A stretch of DNA of 64,000 nucleotides from Alteraurantiacibacter aquimixticola (GCF_004965515.1 NZ_SSHH01000001.1:995280-1059279); one strand, 5' to 3'. Numbered from the stretch's first letter, positions 8,313 through 18,259 are shown. The notes: generated by a model from the letters alone, not told the origin. Program-made: numbers and translations.

Positions 8313-11165
8313 ATGAATATCCGCAACACCCTTCGCGCCGGTGCCAGCACCACCGCATTTGCCATTGCCGCCCTGGCCTTGCCGGGCGTCGCCTTCGCAC
8401 AGGATGCAGGCGAGCAGCAGGACGAGGCCACCGTCGCAGACGACGGCTTGGATGCCGGCAGCGTCATCATCGTCTCCGGCTATCGCCAGGCGCTGGAGTC
8501 GGCCATTGGCGAGAAGCGCCAGAGCACGGCAATCGTCGAAGCCTTCTCGGCGGAAGATATCGGCAAGCTGCCCGACGTCTCCATCGCCGAAACGCTTGGC
8601 CGCTTGCCCGGCCTTGCCGTGCAGCGTGTCGACGGCCGTGCGCAGAGCCTCTCGATCCGCGGCCTTGGCCCGGACTATTCGACCTCGCTGCTGAACGGTC
8701 GCCAGATCGTTTCCTCGGGCGACAACCGCGCGGTTGAATACGACCAGTACCCATCCGAACTCATCAATAGCGGTGTCGTCTACAAGACGCCTTATGCCGG
8801 CCTGATCGGTCAGGGTCTGGCCGGTACGGTCGACCTGCGCACGATCCGTCCGCTGGACCAGAACGAGACCGTGATCTCGGTCAGCGGTCGCCTGGAGTTC
8901 AACGAAGACGGGTCGCTCAACCCCGATATCAAGGGTTGGGGCTACCGCGCCACCGGCACCTATGTCGACCAGTTCGCTGACGATACGCTGGGTGTCGCGC
9001 TGGGCGTGGCTTATCAGTCGAGCCCGAGCCAGGTCGAACGGTTCAACGCATGGGGTTATCCCGAACTTGGCCAGGGCGATGTCGATGGTGGCAACGCGCC
9101 CGACGGTTCGCAGGGCGCGCTGGTGCTGGGCGGCATGAAGCCCTTCGCCCGTTCTGTCGATCTTGATCGCCTCGGCGTGTTTGGCACGCTGGAATGGGAG
9201 CCGTCGCCGGAATGGAACAGCTCGATCGACGTGTTCTACGCCGATTATCGCGAGCGTATCCCGCAGCGCGGCATCGAATTCCCGCTGAATCCGGGCTGGG
9301 GTGCCACCACCACCATTACCGACATCAGCGATGCGGACGGCATTGCCGACAGCACAACCTTTGCCGGTGTACGTCCGGTCGTGCGCAATGACTATGACCG
9401 CAAGGATACCGAGACCTTCGCGATCGGCTGGAACACCCAGTACGACAGCGACGACGCGATCCTGATGCTCGACGTCGCCTATTCGCGCTCGGACCGCAGG
9501 TTGCAGCAGATCGAGAGCTATTCGGGCCTCAGCTATGCGGCTGATCCGGCTTCGCCTTCGGACACTGTCGTTGCCATGCTCAGCTCGGGCGGCTTTCCGT
9601 TCCAGTTCAGCAACCAGATCGATTATTCCGACACCGACCTGGTCCAGCTGACCGATCCGCGTGGCTGGGGTGCTGGCGGCATTGTGCAGGCCGGTTTCAT
9701 CAACGACACCGAGACCGAGGACGAACTGTGGACGATCCGCGGCGAGATCGCCCTTCCGGTCGATCGCATCTCCTTCGTCGACCAGGTCGTGTTCGGCGCG
9801 GCCTTCGACGATCGCACCAAGTCGCGCGACATCACGCAGAACTTCATCAGCCTGGCGGGTGGCCCTTCGGTCTATGCCGACCAGGGAGCGGTAACCAGTG
9901 CGCCGATCCCCACGTCGGCATTGCTCGATCCCACCGCGTCGCTGAGCTTCATCGGCTTCGGCCCGCAGGTCGCCTACGATCCCTTCGCGCTGCTGAACGA
10001 TGGCACCTATGCGCTCACCGACGTGCAGAGTTCCAGCCTGCCCTTCCCGGGTGACTGGACCGTCAACGAGCAGGTGCTGACCGGCTATGTGCGTGTCGAT
10101 CTCGACGCCATGCTCGGGGACCTGCCGATGACTGGCAATATCGGCGTCCAGTTCGTGCAGACCGACCAGTCTTCCGACGGCTTCGAATCGCCGGGCGGTA
10201 TCGGTGCCACGCGGACGCCGGTTTTCCAGAGCGACGAATATCTTGACGTGCTGCCCAGCGCGACGCTGAGCTTCGAAGTCGGTCCGGACACCATGCTTCG
10301 CCTGGGCGCGGCTCGCACTCTGGCCCGTCCGCGCATGGACCAGCTCAACGCTTCGTATAGCGCCAGCGTCGCGAACCAGCCCCAGGGTGCGCTCGATTCA
10401 ATCTTCAGCGGCAGTGGCGGCAACCCGCAGCTCCGCCCCTATATCGCGGATAGTGTGGACCTTTCGGTCGAGCACTATTTCGCTGGCGGCCAAGGCTATT
10501 TCGCACTCGCTACCTACTACAAGTGGCTCGACGATTTCGTGAACCCGAGCGCCTCCGTGGTGCGCGATTTCTCCTATCTCGTGTCTTCGCTGACCGGATC
10601 CCAGCTGGACGCCTACAACGCGAGCGGCACGCAGAACCTCGGCTTCGTGAGCGGTCCGGACAATGGAGCCGACGGCCACATCTTCGGTATCGAAGCGAGC
10701 ATGGCGCTGCCGTTCGGTATGTTCTCCGAGGCGCTGGAAGGTTTCGGCCTGCAGAGCAGCGTGTCCTACACCGACAGCGAGCTGACGATCCATCCGCAGC
10801 AGGGACCCTCATTCGAAACCGATGTTCCGGGTCTGTCGGAATGGGTGGTCAACACCACTGCCTTCTATGAGACCGGCGGCTTCGAGGCGCGCATCAGCCA
10901 TCGTTACCGGACCGAATTCCTTGCCGAATTCATCGGTATCTCGGCTAGCCGCACCTTCCGCGAGACCTATCCGGAATCGATCTTCGATGCCCAGATCGGT
11001 TATCGCTTTGAAAGTGGCTCGCTCGATGGCCTGTCGATCACGCTGCAGGCGCTGAACCTGACGGACGAACCCTTCGTCTCGTTCCAGAACGACGATGAAG
11101 CACAGATCATCGACTACGAATCCTATGGTCGCACTTACCTGATCGGGGCGTCTTATCGCTTCTGA
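8313..11165 (+). CDS. TonB-dependent receptor (TIGR01782 type), alpha-glucan uptake
   Basis: Outer-membrane receptor of 950 residues. A signal peptide ends near GVAFA (about residues 25-29), a TonB-box-like SVIIVSGYRQ follows, and the plug carries GKLPDVSIAETLGRLPGLAV and IRGLGPDYSTSLLNGRQ. The protein ends with an aromatic-rich strand and C-terminal Phe (YLIGASYRF). It lies between the DUF6445 gene and the halogenase/hydrolase operon and is followed by its own hairpin terminator. It is comparable in role to Caulobacter MalA, the maltodextrin receptor; the substrate here is inferred from the linked GH13 and GH97 genes. Confidence 0.93.
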   Translation: MNIRNTLRAGASTTAFAIAALALPGVAFAQDAGEQQDEATVADDGLDAGSVIIVSGYRQALESAIGEKRQSTAIVEAFSAEDIGKLPDVSIAETLGRLPGLAVQRVDGRAQSLSIRGLGPDYSTSLLNGRQIVSSGDNRAVEYDQYPSELINSGVVYKTPYAGLIGQGLAGTVDLRTIRPLDQNETVISVSGRLEFNEDGSLNPDIKGWGYRATGTYVDQFADDTLGVALGVAYQSSPSQVERFNAWGYPELGQGDVDGGNAPDGSQGALVLGGMKPFARSVDLDRLGVFGTLEWEPSPEWNSSIDVFYADYRERIPQRGIEFPLNPGWGATTTITDISDADGIADSTTFAGVRPVVRNDYDRKDTETFAIGWNTQYDSDDAILMLDVAYSRSDRRLQQIESYSGLSYAADPASPSDTVVAMLSSGGFPFQFSNQIDYSDTDLVQLTDPRGWGAGGIVQAGFINDTETEDELWTIRGEIALPVDRISFVDQVVFGAAFDDRTKSRDITQNFISLAGGPSVYADQGAVTSAPIPTSALLDPTASLSFIGFGPQVAYDPFALLNDGTYALTDVQSSSLPFPGDWTVNEQVLTGYVRVDLDAMLGDLPMTGNIGVQFVQTDQSSDGFESPGGIGATRTPVFQSDEYLDVLPSATLSFEVGPDTMLRLGAARTLARPRMDQLNASYSASVANQPQGALDSIFSGSGGNPQLRPYIADSVDLSVEHYFAGGQGYFALATYYKWLDDFVNPSASVVRDFSYLVSSLTGSQLDAYNASGTQNLGFVSGPDNGADGHIFGIEASMALPFGMFSEALEGFGLQSSVSYTDSELTIHPQQGPSFETDVPGLSEWVVNTTAFYETGGFEARISHRYRTEFLAEFIGISASRTFRETYPESIFDAQIGYRFESGSLDGLSITLQALNLTDEPFVSFQNDDEAQIIDYESYGRTYLIGASYRF

Positions 11166-11176
11166 TTGGTAACAGG

Positions 11177-11217
11177 CCGGCGGGGAGATGCTCCTCCTCC
11201 CCTATGCTCCCCGCCGG
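11177..11217 (+). terminator. hairpin terminator after receptor 2
   Basis: An 11-bp perfect stem (CCGGCGGGGAG at 11177-11187 and its complement at 11207-11217) begins 11 bases after the receptor stop and is followed by TTCACTGTTCC. It separates the receptor transcript from the halogenase operon, implying that the operon has its own promoter within 11218-11284. Confidence 0.7.
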
Positions 11218-11246
11218 TTCACTGTTCCGATAGCGCCTCGATAGAT

Positions 11247-11260
11247 TGCAAACTTGCCTG
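11247..11260. promoter_or_regulatory. candidate LacI-type site upstream of the halogenase operon
   Basis: TGCAAACTTGCCTG matches the palindrome site at 7361-7374 in 12 of 14 positions. It lies 24 bases before the halogenase ATG, close enough for repression at a promoter or start site. Confidence 0.4.
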
Positions 11261-11284
11261 GTCAGGCGTTGGGGGCAACTGGCA

Positions 11285-12799
11285 ATGACGGACACAGCAG
11301 TAAACGACTTCGTGATTGCCGGCGGCGGCACGGCCGGATGGATGACCGCCGCCGCGCTTTCCCGCTTCGCGCCCCCGGGCACGTCGGTCACGCTCGTTGA
11401 AAGCGAAGCCATCGGCACCGTGGGCGTGGGCGAGGCAACGATCCCGCAGATCCACCTTTTCAATTCAGCCCTGGGTCTCGACGAGGCCGAATTCCTGCGC
11501 GAGACGCGCGGCAGCTTCAAGCTGGGGATCGAGTTCGACGGCTGGCGGCGCGAGGGCGAGAGCTACATGCACGCCTTTGGCGACGTGGGCCGCCCTCTGG
11601 GCTTGCTGCCTTTCCAGCACTACTGGCTGCGCGCGCAACACGCGGGCTTTGCCAAGCCGCTGCAACGCTATTCCCTGAACGAGCTGGCCGCGCGCACCAT
11701 GCGTATGTACCGCGGCAAGACAGCTGCGGGCCGCGAGATGCCCTATGCCTATCACTTCGATGCGGGCCTTTATGCCGCCTATCTGCGCCGCTTCGCCGAA
11801 GCGCGCGGGGTAACGCGCGTTGAAGGCAGGATCGCCAAGGTCGCCCGGCACGGCGAAAGCGGCGATATTGCCGCACTGGAGCTGGAAGGTGGCGAGCGGG
11901 TCGAGGGCAGCTTCTTCATCGACTGCACGGGCTTTCGCGCGCTGCTGATCGAAGGCGCGCTGGGTGCGGGTTTCGACGACTGGAGCAATTTCCTCCCCTG
12001 CGACCGCGCCATGGCCGTTCCGTGCGAAGGTGGCGGGGACTTCACCCCCTATACCAGGGCCATCGCCCGCAAGGCCGGTTGGCAGTGGCGCATCCCCTTG
12101 CAGCACCGCATCGGCAATGGCCTCGTCTATTGCAGCGATTTCCTGTCGGATGACGAAGCCGCCGAGACCTTGCTCGCCAATCTCGATGGCGCGCCACAGG
12201 CCGAACCGCGCCCGATCCGTTTCACCACCGGAAAGCGCTGCGTGCACTGGAAGAACAACTGCCTCGCGATAGGCCTGGCCGCCGGGTTCATGGAGCCGAT
12301 GGAATCGACATCGATCCACATGATCCAGAGTGCGATCAGCCGCTTCCTGGCAGTCCTGCCGCGAGGCCGGGGCGAGCCTGCAACGGTGGACTGGTTCAAC
12401 GCCCAGAGCAGCTTCGAATGGGAGTGCATCCGCGATTTCCTGGTGCTGCACTACACCGCCAACGAGCGGGAAGGGCGGCCCTTCTGGGACCATGTCCGCA
12501 GCATGGAACTACCCGCAACGCTCACCGCAAGGATGGAGCAATGGCGCGCGGGCGGCTTCATCCACCGCGAGCACGAGGAACTGTTTACCGAAATCGCCTG
12601 GTTCCAGGTTTTCGCCGGACAGGGCGTCGAGGCGCGTGGTTACAATCCAATGGCCGACACTCTGCCCGAGGCGGAACTGCGCGCGCTGCTGGACGAAACA
12701 GAGGCGTCGCTTGTCGAACAGGTGAAGCCGATGCCGCGCCATCTCGATTTTCTGCAAGGCTTCGTGACTGGTAAGACAAACGAAAAGGTTACTGCATGA
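11285..12799 (+). CDS. flavin-dependent (tryptophan-type) halogenase
   Basis: Flavin-dependent halogenase-like protein of 504 residues. The ATG at 11285 follows GGGGGCAACT and places the FAD-binding GGGTAGWMTAAA at residues 13-24. The main functional marks of the family are present: GVGEATIP (47-54), the active-site lysine in GSFKLGI (Lys79, matching Lys79 of PrnA), WQWRIP (266-271, the WxWxIP signature) and the GFMEPMEST region (334-342) carrying the conserved glutamates. It is therefore not visibly inactivated. It is the first gene of a coupled operon with three glycoside hydrolases and overlaps the next gene by ATGA. Such genes are common beside TonB receptors in this group; BrvH from a Brevundimonas metagenome halogenates indole. 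The natural substrate and any link to glucan use are unknown. A reduced-flavin supplier is not encoded nearby. Confidence 0.88.
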   Translation: MTDTAVNDFVIAGGGTAGWMTAAALSRFAPPGTSVTLVESEAIGTVGVGEATIPQIHLFNSALGLDEAEFLRETRGSFKLGIEFDGWRREGESYMHAFGDVGRPLGLLPFQHYWLRAQHAGFAKPLQRYSLNELAARTMRMYRGKTAAGREMPYAYHFDAGLYAAYLRRFAEARGVTRVEGRIAKVARHGESGDIAALELEGGERVEGSFFIDCTGFRALLIEGALGAGFDDWSNFLPCDRAMAVPCEGGGDFTPYTRAIARKAGWQWRIPLQHRIGNGLVYCSDFLSDDEAAETLLANLDGAPQAEPRPIRFTTGKRCVHWKNNCLAIGLAAGFMEPMESTSIHMIQSAISRFLAVLPRGRGEPATVDWFNAQSSFEWECIRDFLVLHYTANEREGRPFWDHVRSMELPATLTARMEQWRAGGFIHREHEELFTEIAWFQVFAGQGVEARGYNPMADTLPEAELRALLDETEASLVEQVKPMPRHLDFLQGFVTGKTNEKVTA

Positions 12800-14634
12800 C
12801 GATCCGATCCGCCCTGAAACTCGCGGTCGGGCTCGCCGCTCTGACCATGGCTGGTTGCACCACCGCGCCCGACGAAAGCGATGGCGCAGCCTATCTCGAC
12901 CGCTTGCCGAGCGAGGAGATCATCTATTTCGTGCTGCCGGATCGCTTCGAAAACGGCGATCCTTCGAACGACACCGGGGAATTTGCCGGCGACCGCCTGC
13001 AAACCGGCTTCGACCCCGCAGCGCGCGGCTTCTTTCATGGCGGCGACCTGGCCGGTCTTACCAGCCGCCTCGACTACCTCGAAGGAATGGGCATCACCGC
13101 GATCTGGTTCGCGCCGATTTTCCAGAACAAGCCGGTGCAGGGCCCGCCAGGAGATGAAAGCGCGGGGTATCACGGCTACTGGGTCACCGATTTCACCCGG
13201 CCTGACAGCCATTTCGGCACGCGCGAGGAATTTGTCGCCTTCGTGGATGCCGCGCATGCGCGCGGGATGAAGGTCTACATGGACATCATCACCAACCACA
13301 CGGCTGACGTGATTACCTATGCCGATGGTGACGAGAGCAATTTCGAATATCGCAGCCTGGGCGACTATCCCTATTCCACGCGCGGCGGCGTGGATGGAGA
13401 GCCGATCAACCCCGGCTTCACCGGCCATGAGGATTCGAGCGAGGAAAATTTCGCCCGGCTGGTCGATCCGAACTACGCCTATATTCCCGAAGTGCCCGAG
13501 GCGGAGCGCGACGTGAAAGTGCCCGTCTGGCTGAACGATCCGATCTACTACCACCATCGCGGCAACAGCAGCTTCACCGGCGAAGACAGTCGTTTCGGGG
13601 ATTTTTCCGGGCTTGATGACCTGTTTACCGAACATCCGCGCGTGCGCGCCGGCATGCAGGAAATCTTCTGCGACTGGATCACCGAAACCCGTGTCGACGG
13701 CTTCCGCATCGATACCGCGCGTCACGTCGATCCCGGCTTCTGGCAGGAATTCGTACCCGCCATGCGGGAATGCGCGGCCGGGGCCGGCATCCCCAACTTC
13801 CACATGTTCGGCGAAGTGTACAAGGACGTGCCCGAGAACGGCTATATCGCCGAATACACGCGCCGCGACGGCCTGCCTGCCGTACTCGACTTCGCCTTCC
13901 AGGCCGCCATGCGCGAGCTTCTGGGGCGCAATCAGGGCACGGTCGTGCTGGCGCAAATGTTCGATGGCGACGTATTGTATGAGGATGGCGAGGAGACTGC
14001 CCGCACGCTGCCGACCTTCCTCGGCAATCATGACATGGGCCGCTTCTCCACCCTGATCCGCGATGACATTCCCGGTATCTCGCAGGACGAGCTCCTACAG
14101 CGGGTGATGCTGGGCCACGCCATGATGCTCAGCCTGCGCGGCTCTCCCACCATCTATTATGGTGACGAGCAGGGCTTCGTTGGCGATGGCAACGACCAGC
14201 GTGCGCGCGAGGACATGTTCCCCAGTCTGACGGCGGAATACAACGACAACGTACTGATCGGCACCGATGCGACCACGGCGGACAGCAATTTCGACATCGC
14301 CCACCCTCTCTATCGCCTGATCGCGGAGTTCTCCGCCTTGCGCCGTGCACATCCGGCACTCGCGCGCGGCCCTCAGCAGGTGCGCCACTATGAACAGGAG
14401 GCAGGCATTTTCGCAGCAGCCCGTTTCGATCCCGACGACGGGACCGAATATCTCGCCGTGTTCAACACCAGCGACGAGGAGCGCTCGGTCAATATGTGGG
14501 TCAATTACAATGCCCGCGCGTTCGAGACACTGGCGGGCGAATGTCCCGCCATCGTTTCCGCACCGGGCAGTGCAGCCTTCACGCTGCCTGCGTTCGGCTG
14601 GGCGCTCTGCCGGGTGAGCGAGGTTGCCGAATGA
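12796..14634 (+). CDS. GH13 alpha-amylase family lipoprotein (large)
   Basis: GH13 hydrolase of 612 residues with a lipoprotein signal (AALTMAGC, Cys21). Barrel motifs: DIITNHTAD, VDGFRIDTARH with nucleophile Asp306, MFGEV with Glu340 and LGNHDMGR with Asp413. A long inserted B-domain-like stretch between the first motifs and the nucleophile, and a C-terminal beta domain, account for its size. Its ATG overlaps the halogenase stop (ATGA), and its stop overlaps the next start in the same way, so the operon is translationally coupled. It probably acts as an alpha-amylase or cyclomaltodextrinase-type enzyme on imported oligosaccharides. Confidence 0.9.
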   Translation: MTIRSALKLAVGLAALTMAGCTTAPDESDGAAYLDRLPSEEIIYFVLPDRFENGDPSNDTGEFAGDRLQTGFDPAARGFFHGGDLAGLTSRLDYLEGMGITAIWFAPIFQNKPVQGPPGDESAGYHGYWVTDFTRPDSHFGTREEFVAFVDAAHARGMKVYMDIITNHTADVITYADGDESNFEYRSLGDYPYSTRGGVDGEPINPGFTGHEDSSEENFARLVDPNYAYIPEVPEAERDVKVPVWLNDPIYYHHRGNSSFTGEDSRFGDFSGLDDLFTEHPRVRAGMQEIFCDWITETRVDGFRIDTARHVDPGFWQEFVPAMRECAAGAGIPNFHMFGEVYKDVPENGYIAEYTRRDGLPAVLDFAFQAAMRELLGRNQGTVVLAQMFDGDVLYEDGEETARTLPTFLGNHDMGRFSTLIRDDIPGISQDELLQRVMLGHAMMLSLRGSPTIYYGDEQGFVGDGNDQRAREDMFPSLTAEYNDNVLIGTDATTADSNFDIAHPLYRLIAEFSALRRAHPALARGPQQVRHYEQEAGIFAAARFDPDDGTEYLAVFNTSDEERSVNMWVNYNARAFETLAGECPAIVSAPGSAAFTLPAFGWALCRVSEVAE

Positions 14635-16226
14635 GCACTTCCGAAACTCCCATGCCCTGGTGGAAAGGCGCATCGATCTACCAGATCTATCCGCGCAGCT
14701 TCATGGATTCGAACGGCGATGGCATTGGCGACCTGCCTGGCATCACCTCCCGGCTGGACCATGTCGCTTCCCTTGGTGTCGATGCCATCTGGATCAGCCC
14801 GTTCTTCACCAGCCCGATGAAGGATTTCGGTTACGACGTTTCGGACTATCGCGACGTCGATCCGATTTTCGGCGAGCTGGCTGATTTCGACGTGCTGGTG
14901 ACACGCGCGCACGAACTGGGCCTGAAAGTCCTGATCGACCAGGTCTATTCGCACACGTCCGATGAGCACGCCTGGTTTGCCGAAAGCCGGTTCAGCCGCG
15001 ACGGTGCCAAGGCGGACTGGTACGTGTGGGCCGATGCCAAGCCCGATGGCTCACCACCGTCCAACTGGCAGTCCGTATTCGGCGGCCCTGCCTGGACCTG
15101 GGATGCAAGGCGCGGGCAGTTCTACCTGCACAATTTCCTCTCATCTCAGCCGCAGCTCAATCTGCACAACCGGGAGGTGCAGGATGCAGTGCTCGACGTG
15201 ATGCGTTTCTGGCTCGATCGCGGGGTCGACGGGTTCCGCATCGATGCGCTCAACTTCGCGATGCACGACCCGCAACTGCGCGACAATCCGCCCGCGCCCC
15301 ATAACGGCAAACAGCGCACGCGCCCGTTCGATTTCCAGCTCAAGCTCCATAACCAGTCGCATGCGGATATCCCGCTTTTCATCGAGCGGATCCGCGCCCT
15401 GACCGACGAGTTCGACGGCATATTCACCGTCGCCGAGGTGGGCGGGGACGATGCCGACAAGGAGATGAAGGCGTTCACGGCGGGAGAGAGCCATCTCAAC
15501 TCGGCCTATGGCTTCGATTTCCTCTACGCCGACAAGCTGACCGGCGAACTGGTGTGCAAGGCGCTGGCGAACTGGCCGGATGAGGAAGGCCTCGGCTGGC
15601 CCAGCTGGGCTTTCGAGAACCACGACGCGCCGCGCGCCCTGTCGCGCTGGATCGACAACGGCAACCGCGATGCCTTCGCGCGGATGAAGATGCTGCTGCT
15701 TGCTGTCCTGCGGGGCAACATCATCCTCTACCAGGGCGAGGAGCTGGGCCTGACGCAGGTCGATATCCCCTTCGACCAGCTGCACGATCCCGAAGCCATC
15801 GCCAACTGGCCGCTCACGCTCAGCCGCGATGGTGCGCGCACGCCGATGCCGTGGGACACGCGTGGCTGCGGCGGCTTTGGCAGCGAAACGCCGTGGCTGC
15901 CGATGGGCGAGGAAAACCGCGCCCGTGCCGTGGCGGTGCAGGAGGCGGACGAAGCATCCTTGCTGAACCACGCCCGCGCCATGCTGGCGCTACGCAAGGC
16001 GCATCCGGCACTGCATCACGGTGCAGTTTCGCGCTGCGAAGTACGCGGAACGCTGCTGGTGCTGGGCCGCCGTAGCGAGGGCGAATGCGTGCGCGCTTTC
16101 GTCAATCTCGGCGCCGATCCGATCGCACTTGAGCCCGGTGAAGCCGATGGCGCGGTACTCGCCAAGGTCAACGGCGCGAGCGCAAAGTTACTTCCCCCTT
16201 ATGCAGCATTGGTGGTGCAGGCATGA
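14631..16226 (+). CDS. GH13 alpha-glucosidase (GH13_23-like)
   Basis: Exo-acting alpha-glucosidase of 531 residues. The ATG at 14631 overlaps the upstream stop (ATGA); the open frame continues upstream but lies over the end of the amylase gene. The N-terminus WWKGASIYQIYPRSFMDSNG is typical of oligo-1,6-/alpha-glucosidases. Catalytic motifs: GVDGFRIDAL with Asp205, VAEVGG with Glu269 and FENHDAPR with Asp332; the first region is QVYSHTSDEH. No signal peptide is seen, so it should act in the cytoplasm on sugars brought in by the MFS carrier, releasing glucose from maltose and maltodextrins. Confidence 0.92.
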   Translation: MSTSETPMPWWKGASIYQIYPRSFMDSNGDGIGDLPGITSRLDHVASLGVDAIWISPFFTSPMKDFGYDVSDYRDVDPIFGELADFDVLVTRAHELGLKVLIDQVYSHTSDEHAWFAESRFSRDGAKADWYVWADAKPDGSPPSNWQSVFGGPAWTWDARRGQFYLHNFLSSQPQLNLHNREVQDAVLDVMRFWLDRGVDGFRIDALNFAMHDPQLRDNPPAPHNGKQRTRPFDFQLKLHNQSHADIPLFIERIRALTDEFDGIFTVAEVGGDDADKEMKAFTAGESHLNSAYGFDFLYADKLTGELVCKALANWPDEEGLGWPSWAFENHDAPRALSRWIDNGNRDAFARMKMLLLAVLRGNIILYQGEELGLTQVDIPFDQLHDPEAIANWPLTLSRDGARTPMPWDTRGCGGFGSETPWLPMGEENRARAVAVQEADEASLLNHARAMLALRKAHPALHHGAVSRCEVRGTLLVLGRRSEGECVRAFVNLGADPIALEPGEADGAVLAKVNGASAKLLPPYAALVVQA

Positions 16227-18259
16227 ATATCGTCCGATCCCTTATCGCAGCCTCCACGCTGGTGGCATGGCCCACGGCCGCGCTGGCAGGCACGGTCTCC
16301 TCGCCCGATGGCCGCATCGTCGCCACGCTGGAGGCCGATGGCGAAGGCATTCCCGTCTACGAAGTCAGCTTCAATGGCGAACCCGTGATCGCACGTTCGA
16401 CCATCGGGTTCAATTTCACCGATGCCGACCCGATGCGGCGCGGTTTCGAAGTGATCGCGGAGACCACCGACAGCGTCGACGCTACATGGGAACAGCCATG
16501 GGGCGAACGGCGCTTCGTCCGTGACAACCACAATGAGCTGGCCGTCACCTTCCGCCAGCAGGACGAGGCTGCGCGCGAAATGACCGTGCGCATGCGCGTG
16601 TTCGACGATGGCTTGGGTTTCCGCATGGAATTCCCCGAGCAGGCGAGCATGCCGGTGGCCAACATTGCCGAGGAGTTGACCGAATTCCGCATTGCCGGCG
16701 ATGGCGAGGCCTGGTCGATCCAGGCAGGCGACTGGAACCGCTACGAATACCTCTATGAGCGCACCCCGATCAGCGCGCTGTCCACCGTGCACACGCCAGT
16801 GACCATGGTGCTGGAAAACGGCACGCATGTCTCCTTCCACGAGGCGGCTCTGGTCGATTATTCGGGCATGTGGCTGCGCCGCATGGAAGGCACGAATTTC
16901 CGCGCGCAGCTTGCGCCCAGTCCGCGCGGGCCGAAAGTGGTGCGTGAAGGCGCGTTCCACACGCCGTGGCGCACGATCCAGATCGCTGACGGCCCGGCAG
17001 GCCTGTTCGAAAGCGCGATGATCCTCAATCTGAACGAGCCCAATGCGCTGGGCGACGTCAGCTGGTTCAAGCCACACAAATATATCGGCATCTGGTGGGA
17101 AATGCACCTCGACGAGAGCAGCTGGAACAGCGGGGACCGTCACGGCGCGACCACCGCGAATGCCATGCGCTATATCGACTTCGCTGCCGAGCACGGCTTT
17201 CGCGGCGTGCTGATCGAAGGCTGGAATGTCGGCTGGGACGGCACATGGTTCGGCAATGGGCGCGACTTCAGCTTCACCCAGTCCTACCCCGATTTCGATA
17301 TCGAGGCCGTCGCTGCCTATGCCGCCGAGCGCGGCGTGCGGATCATCGGCCACCACGAAACCGGCGGCAATATCGGTGTCTATGAGCGCCAGCTCGAAGA
17401 GGCGATGGCCTTCTACGAAAGCCTTGGCATCGATGCGGTGAAGACCGGCTATGTCGCCGATGCCGGCGGCGTGATCGCGCCGGATGGCGAGGGCGGCGAA
17501 GTCTTCGTCTGGCATGATGGGCAGGAGGCTGTGCAACACCACCTGCGCGTGGTCCGGATTGCTGCCGATCACCACATCGCAGTCAATCCGCATGAGCCGG
17601 TGAAGGATACGGGCCTGCGCCGCACCTATCCCAACTGGGTCAGTCGCGAAGGCGCGCGCGGGGCCGAATACGACGCATGGGGCGTGCCCAAGAACGGGCC
17701 GGACCATGTGCCCGAGATGATCTTCACCCGCCTGCTTTCGGGGCCGATGGACTATACGCCCGGCGTTTTCTCGCTGCGTGGCCGCGGGGCCGAGGCGCCT
17801 GACATTCCCTCCACGCTGGCGCGCCAGCTGGCCTTCTACGTGGCGATCTACTCACCGATCCAGATGGTGGCCGACCTGCCCGAGAATATCGCTGCCTACC
17901 CCGAGGCGCTCGACTGGGTGCAACGCGTGCCTGCTGACTGGAGCGAGAGCCGCCTGCTCGACGGCGCCGTGGGCGAATATGCGGTGATCGCGCGGCGGGA
18001 TCGCAATTCGCAAGGCTGGTATATCGGCGGCGTGACCGATGCCGAGGCACGCGATGCCACCGTGGCGCTGGACTTTCTCGACCCTGGCACCGCCTATGTC
18101 GCCACCATCTGGGAAGACGGTGAAACGGCAGACGGCCTGGGAGAGGATCGCCACGCGTTGGACGTGCGCAGCTACACGGTGACTTCTACCGACACCCTCA
18201 CCTTGCACATGGCACGCGCGGGTGGCTTCGCCATCGAGCTGGCACCTGCTGGCGAGTGA
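16223..18259 (+). CDS. GH97 alpha-glucosidase (SusB-like)
   Basis: Glycoside hydrolase family 97 protein of 678 residues, with a signal peptide ending near AALA (about residue 22), so periplasmic. Domain order matches SusB: an N-terminal beta-sandwich, a central barrel with GVLIEGWNVGWDGTW and RIIGHHETGGN (Glu379), then TYPNWVSREGARGAEYD (Glu476, Glu482), and a C-terminal beta domain. Glutamates at these positions match the inverting alpha-glucosidase branch, where they serve as base and acid and bind calcium; retaining GH97 galactosidases carry Asp instead. The ATG overlaps the preceding stop. A GTGA overlap at its own stop once led into a further halogenase gene, now broken. Confidence 0.92.
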   Translation: MNIVRSLIAASTLVAWPTAALAGTVSSPDGRIVATLEADGEGIPVYEVSFNGEPVIARSTIGFNFTDADPMRRGFEVIAETTDSVDATWEQPWGERRFVRDNHNELAVTFRQQDEAAREMTVRMRVFDDGLGFRMEFPEQASMPVANIAEELTEFRIAGDGEAWSIQAGDWNRYEYLYERTPISALSTVHTPVTMVLENGTHVSFHEAALVDYSGMWLRRMEGTNFRAQLAPSPRGPKVVREGAFHTPWRTIQIADGPAGLFESAMILNLNEPNALGDVSWFKPHKYIGIWWEMHLDESSWNSGDRHGATTANAMRYIDFAAEHGFRGVLIEGWNVGWDGTWFGNGRDFSFTQSYPDFDIEAVAAYAAERGVRIIGHHETGGNIGVYERQLEEAMAFYESLGIDAVKTGYVADAGGVIAPDGEGGEVFVWHDGQEAVQHHLRVVRIAADHHIAVNPHEPVKDTGLRRTYPNWVSREGARGAEYDAWGVPKNGPDHVPEMIFTRLLSGPMDYTPGVFSLRGRGAEAPDIPSTLARQLAFYVAIYSPIQMVADLPENIAAYPEALDWVQRVPADWSESRLLDGAVGEYAVIARRDRNSQGWYIGGVTDAEARDATVALDFLDPGTAYVATIWEDGETADGLGEDRHALDVRSYTVTSTDTLTLHMARAGGFAIELAPAGE

